Below, one piece after another: positions 47,694 through 50,550 of a DNA stretch of 50,550 nucleotides. The translations under genes and the position numbers were made by a program. The stretch covers positions 8,923-59,472 of the forward strand of contig JAHFDG010000019.1 in NCBI GenBank assembly GCA_023249105.1, in the 5' to 3' direction. Each line of letters begins with the position of its first letter. Position 1 is the stretch's first letter. This stretch comes from Candidatus Methanoperedens sp. (lineage in GTDB: Archaea > Halobacteriota > Methanosarcinia > Methanosarcinales > Methanoperedenaceae). The notes under the pieces were generated by a model. The model saw only the letters and a list, made by a program, of their open reading frames with translations. It was not told the DNA's origin and did no database searches.

Positions 47694-47789
47694 TCAGTAA
47701 CCATAACCTGCGTCGTCGTCATCATCAAGATGGACAGCACTTGTGTACCACCAAAGTGCTGCGCAGCAAGCAAATAATATCCACCCCAT
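47694..47789 (-). CDS. 31-residue membrane peptide with acidic tail
   Basis: MGWILFACCAALWWYTSAVH followed by LDDDDDAGYGY: one hydrophobic segment and a run of aspartates. It has a near-consensus ribosome-binding site (AAAGGAGAGG). It fills the gap between paralogues 2 and 3. No function can be assigned. Confidence 0.6.
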   Translation of the reverse strand: MGWILFACCAALWWYTSAVHLDDDDDAGYGY

Positions 47790-47803
47790 GCCAGCCTCTC
47801 CTT

Positions 47804-48637
47804 TCAGATTAGACCTTCATCCTTCAAATGCTGCCAAGGCTTTCCTGCAGCCATTTCATCCACATTCCATTGACAGTAAGAAATATCACGCATCCACTGT
47901 TCGCGATCATCACGCATCAAAGGTCTCTCTATAAAGTTTATGTCGCGTAAAGTTTGCGGTTTGGCAACACCCTGCCAAGAAAATGCCGGAATGCCTGCAA
48001 CAATTCCGTCAACTGCAACGTTGCTGTGGTGCGTCACTACCGCATGACAGTTTTCAAATGATTTTAACAGGTCTGAATTCTTGTCAAATTTACAACCCTT
48101 TAAGATGGTATAATCTGGCCAATTCGGCTTGGGCCTATAAATTATAGGTCTGTCTGTTTGGCGCCTCACCAAGTTAATGATATTACGTTCCCATTGCTCA
48201 GGTTTAAATCCCTCAGCAGCGCAAGCCTTGGCGCTCATTCCCGCCAGAAGAATATGCCCTCCTGATTTACGCCAAGGCTTCATCTTCAGCTTGCCAAATG
48301 CTGAAATTCTTTTTTCGTCATGCTTGGTCTTCTGGAAATATTCCGTTGGGTGTCTTGAGTCAACTGACACCTTATGGTAACCGTTAAATTTACCATCAGA
48401 AAGCCTGCCCCAGTAACCCAAATCAATGTAAACGTAATGCTTACCTGCCGCTAAGTAATCTTTCATTGGTTGTAAAAGTGTGCCGTAGAAAACTGCCACA
48501 TCAGCTTCAACGCCAGCATACGCTGTCATCGACTTTATAATGCAGCTGTCTCCGCAACGCAAAATGCCGCCAGCAAAAGCCTGAGCTATGATCTTAGATC
48601 TGCGATTTGTGTCTTGGTAGTAAACTGCAACGCGCAT
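47804..48637 (-). CDS. GT-B-like glycosyltransferase paralogue 3
   Basis: A 277-residue paralogue with VTHHSNVAVDGIVAGIPAFS and a terminal SYCQWNVDEMAAGKPWQHLK. Shares YIDLGYWGRL and IIYRPKPNWPDY with paralogue 2. Overlaps paralogue 4 by 1 bp (stop/start). Confidence 0.65.
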   Translation of the reverse strand: MRVAVYYQDTNRRSKIIAQAFAGGILRCGDSCIIKSMTAYAGVEADVAVFYGTLLQPMKDYLAAGKHYVYIDLGYWGRLSDGKFNGYHKVSVDSRHPTEYFQKTKHDEKRISAFGKLKMKPWRKSGGHILLAGMSAKACAAEGFKPEQWERNIINLVRRQTDRPIIYRPKPNWPDYTILKGCKFDKNSDLLKSFENCHAVVTHHSNVAVDGIVAGIPAFSWQGVAKPQTLRDINFIERPLMRDDREQWMRDISYCQWNVDEMAAGKPWQHLKDEGLI

Positions 48638-49404
48638 TACTTGCCAACCATAAGAAATGACAAGGCTTCGCCGCTAGCTATCCGATCAACTTCCCATTGA
48701 GCCCAACTCAATTTATTAAACATCTCTTCTCTTTCACTGTACAAAGGATTCTCAATATCTTTGGAAAATGACGCCGCCGCTCCTCCTATCCAACCTTTGA
48801 GTTGATAGAATACGGGCACTCCATAAGCTAAAGCCTTAATGGCTGCTCCGCTGCCCCAAGTTACTGCTGCCCAACAATTCTCAAGGTAAGGCTCAAGATT
48901 CTGCTTAACTGCTCCTGGGTGTGATTTAATTATGATCTTTCGCTTGCTGACTTTCTCAAAATAACGCAACATTGTGAATTCCCAGCCTTGTGGTTGAGCG
49001 ACACCTCTTTCACCTATCCCTCTCTGTGCAAGAATCACAATATTGTCTCCCGGCTTACGCCAAGGCTTTATCTCTAATTTTCTTGCAGGCTCATTTTTGT
49101 AGTTCCAATCTCCGAGCCCATTGTGGTGATTCTTGGCTAAGGCTATGAGCTTCTCACCACCCTTGTCTAAACCTATATAGCCATTTTCGGCAACAATGAC
49201 TGTCGCACCTGCTTGTTCAAACTTCTCAGCCAAGCTCTCCTGCGGAGTGTTACGATTCCAGATTACAAGCACATCTTCCGGATTGATTTTCTTCGGCAAA
49301 CCATCAACTAAAACTTTATAGCCGAGCTTCTCAAAACCGGAAACAAAAGCATCACGCTTATATGCAGGCCTTCCTAGAAGTCTTATGACTGCTTGGGCGT
49401 TCAC
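48637..49404 (-). CDS. GT-B-like glycosyltransferase paralogue 4
   Basis: A 255-residue paralogue, the most diverged, with VTWGSGAAIKALAYGVPVFY and a terminal SWAQWEVDRIASGEALSFLM. It starts with GTG at 49404, which overlaps the stop of a small upstream frame (GTGA). The same core and same C-terminal motif as paralogues 1-3 show common descent by tandem duplication. Confidence 0.6.
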   Translation of the reverse strand: MNAQAVIRLLGRPAYKRDAFVSGFEKLGYKVLVDGLPKKINPEDVLVIWNRNTPQESLAEKFEQAGATVIVAENGYIGLDKGGEKLIALAKNHHNGLGDWNYKNEPARKLEIKPWRKPGDNIVILAQRGIGERGVAQPQGWEFTMLRYFEKVSKRKIIIKSHPGAVKQNLEPYLENCWAAVTWGSGAAIKALAYGVPVFYQLKGWIGGAAASFSKDIENPLYSEREEMFNKLSWAQWEVDRIASGEALSFLMVGK

Positions 49405-49484
49405 GAGCTCAACCTCTCTACTACTATAAGACCACCAGAACCTAATCTAAAGCCTGTGTACGAACGATTAATCGCCTGCATCAT
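49401..49484 (-). CDS. possible 27-residue peptide
   Basis: A short frame beginning MMQAINRSYTGFRLGSGGLI and ending VVERLSS whose stop overlaps the GTG start of paralogue 4 (GTGA). The overlap resembles the coupled junctions elsewhere, but there is no convincing ribosome-binding site and no homology that I recognise. It lies in the otherwise empty 128-bp gap before the head genes. Confidence 0.35.
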   Translation of the reverse strand: MMQAINRSYTGFRLGSGGLIVVERLSS

Positions 49485-49532
49485 TGTCTTATCTTGAACA
49501 AACATGTTCAATCATACTCTGCTCACCATAGT

Positions 49533-50099
49533 TTAAGTAGCAGTCGGAAAGAAATCATAAGATTCGCTGAAAGCTGACTGTTCATCAGTGCCCGTAGAAC
49601 TGCCAACCAGCGAGATCGTGCTGCCCGTCAGCCATAAGCCTATCAACTCCTGGACAGGCTGCGGGAATCTGCCTGAGGTCTGTTCTGCCGACCTAAAATA
49701 AGAAATCGAAACCGAACCCGCAGACAGGCTCTGTGTCAAGCTCTCTGTCGATGATTGATCCTGCGCTGTGCTGCCGTCCAGCAATGAAGCGGCAAGCTCA
49801 CAGCATGCATCAATGACACGCTGCGGAACTGAATAAGGATCAACAGCAACACCATCAGGATCAATCAATCCTGAACGCGGAAATGCCAACGGAAAATATT
49901 GATCGTCGCGTGTGCCCTGCCATGTCTGGCGATCGATCAGTCTTGTCGCCGAAACCAATGCGCGATTTTGGTCAGTCTCTGCTGCAGCACGCCACGCAGT
50001 TCCTGCGCTAGATATTTGAGCAGCCATATAATCATCAGCAATCTGATTACTAGCGTAAACATCATAAGTCACTGCCCCGATAGTTACTGAATATGACAT
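49533..50099 (-). CDS. DnaT_2-like head completion protein
   Basis: A 188-residue protein whose core, DDYMAAQISSAGTAWRAAAE then RALVSATRLIDRQTWQGTR, FPRSGLIDPDG and VPQRVIDACCELAASLLDG, matches the DnaT-like/head-tail connector family near phage portals. It probably completes the portal/neck. It is separated from the other head-tail genes by the glycan island. Confidence 0.78.
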   Translation of the reverse strand: MSYSVTIGAVTYDVYASNQIADDYMAAQISSAGTAWRAAAETDQNRALVSATRLIDRQTWQGTRDDQYFPLAFPRSGLIDPDGVAVDPYSVPQRVIDACCELAASLLDGSTAQDQSSTESLTQSLSAGSVSISYFRSAEQTSGRFPQPVQELIGLWLTGSTISLVGSSTGTDEQSAFSESYDFFPTAT

Positions 50100-50100
50100 G

Positions 50101-50550
50101 TCAAACCTCCACTAAGTGTCCATCGCCAATCTGCGGTAACATGCCTTGCATGGCTGGGTCAATTTCTGGTTTCTTAGATATACCCAACAAGTCGCGCACA
50201 TCATCAATTGCTTCATCATCAGGTGCCAATACCGCACCAGCCGTAGCCATGTCGCGCAGAGCTGCTGTTATTTCTGCCACATCCTTGAATGAAATTGCTT
50301 CAGTCTTGAACCTAGGCTTATACTCATTAGGCCAGCCGTTCATCATCCAGATAGGATCAATGAAGTCCTTCTGCATCATCTCACGCATGTCGTTCAATGT
50401 GGCTTCAGCTTGCAGATACAGATTGTTGGTCTTGTCCTTAGACATGGCCAAAGAGCCTGTGCCATCACTGCCTAGCAGAATACCCTCAACGCCGATGATG
50501 AATGCCATTTCACGATTGATGCGCTTAATCGCTAGATCAAGATATTGCAG
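50101..50550 (-). CDS. portal-like protein, C-terminal part; 5' end outside window
   Basis: The frame is open through the right edge; codons read upstream of the ATG at 50508 are also open (LQYLDLAIKRINRE precedes it). So that ATG is internal and this is the tail of a longer gene. Segments INREMAFIIGVEGILLGSDG and ALRDMATAGAVLAPDDEAID match portal proteins of the DUF935/Mu gp29-like kind in alphaproteobacterial phages. It is the entry gate for DNA packaging. Family certainty is moderate because only about 150 residues are visible. Confidence 0.72.
   Translation of the reverse strand: MQYLDLAIKRINREMAFIIGVEGILLGSDGTGSLAMSKDKTNNLYLQAEATLNDMREMMQKDFIDPIWMMNGWPNEYKPRFKTEAISFKDVAEITAALRDMATAGAVLAPDDEAIDDVRDLLGISKKPEIDPAMQGMLPQIGDGHLVEV

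Noticed and set aside
1-50550. Integrase, repressor or attachment site indicating a temperate phage
   Set aside because: No such gene or repeat was found in the window; absence here does not exclude them outside it.

Overview
The window is a contiguous piece of a tailed double-stranded DNA phage genome, most likely a long-tailed (siphovirus-like) virulent phage of an alphaproteobacterium. The evidence for a siphovirus is a tape measure protein of about 1,400 residues, a tail tube protein, a frameshifted tail assembly chaperone pair and an HK97-gp10-like connector, with no sheath. The host assignment rests mainly on a GcrA homologue (41240-41764), because GcrA regulators are typical of Alphaproteobacteria. 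I see no integrase, repressor, rRNA or tRNA. Both ends are open: a gp32-like single-strand binding protein is cut at the left edge and a portal-like protein at the right edge.

Layout. (1) 1-10533, minus strand: a replication operon with single-strand binding protein, clamp loader, UDG-PolA polymerase, sliding clamp and DnaB-like helicase. Interleaved with it are 7-deazaguanine genes: a DpdA-like transglycosylase, FolE and QueE. (2) 10534-10897: the only gene-free stretch longer than 300 bp. It lies between divergent operons and holds 15-bp direct repeats and a nested hairpin. (3) 10898-15233, plus strand: primase, a sigma-like protein, QueD, a small helix-rich protein and a SNF2-like helicase. 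(4) 15284-20387, plus strand: a chain of at least 17 small, mostly unrecognised genes, many joined by ATGA overlaps. It carries two type II hammerhead ribozymes in front of two of these genes. (5) 20384-23000, minus strand: nested spanins, SAR-type lysozyme, holin, a coiled-coil membrane protein and a DUF4214/zinc protease protein. (6) 23001-39895, minus strand: tail fibre and tip proteins, tape measure, tail chaperones, tail tube, tail terminators, connectors, capsid, decoration, scaffold, a 2H-domain/protease fusion and a MuF-like head protein. (7) 39888-49484, minus strand: a carbohydrate/nucleotide-sugar island (glycosyltransferases, SDR, FAD oxidoreductase, two methyltransferases, four paralogous GT-B-like proteins), together with GcrA and an HNH protein. 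It is inserted between head genes. (8) 49533-50550, minus strand: a DnaT_2-like head completion protein and the portal C-terminus.

How the genes work together. FolE, QueD and QueE would convert GTP to 7-carboxy-7-deazaguanine, and the DpdA-like enzyme would exchange it for guanine in phage DNA to block host restriction. No QueC is visible here, so the final base may be the carboxy form, or host QueC may complete it. The phage carries its own fork: helicase, primase, polymerase, clamp, loader and single-strand binding protein. A sigma-like protein, a GcrA homologue and a duplicated 34-bp promoter point to phage control of host transcription.

Composition is mosaic. Visibly GC-richer blocks (about 15850-18040, 18870-20160, 21570-23900 and 32140-33950) alternate with AT-richer backbone genes, which suggests that cassettes were acquired from another phage pool. 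The most unusual items are the paired hammerhead ribozymes that bracket a small gene, the four-paralogue glycan island inside the head operon, and the 2H phosphoesterase-protease fusion.
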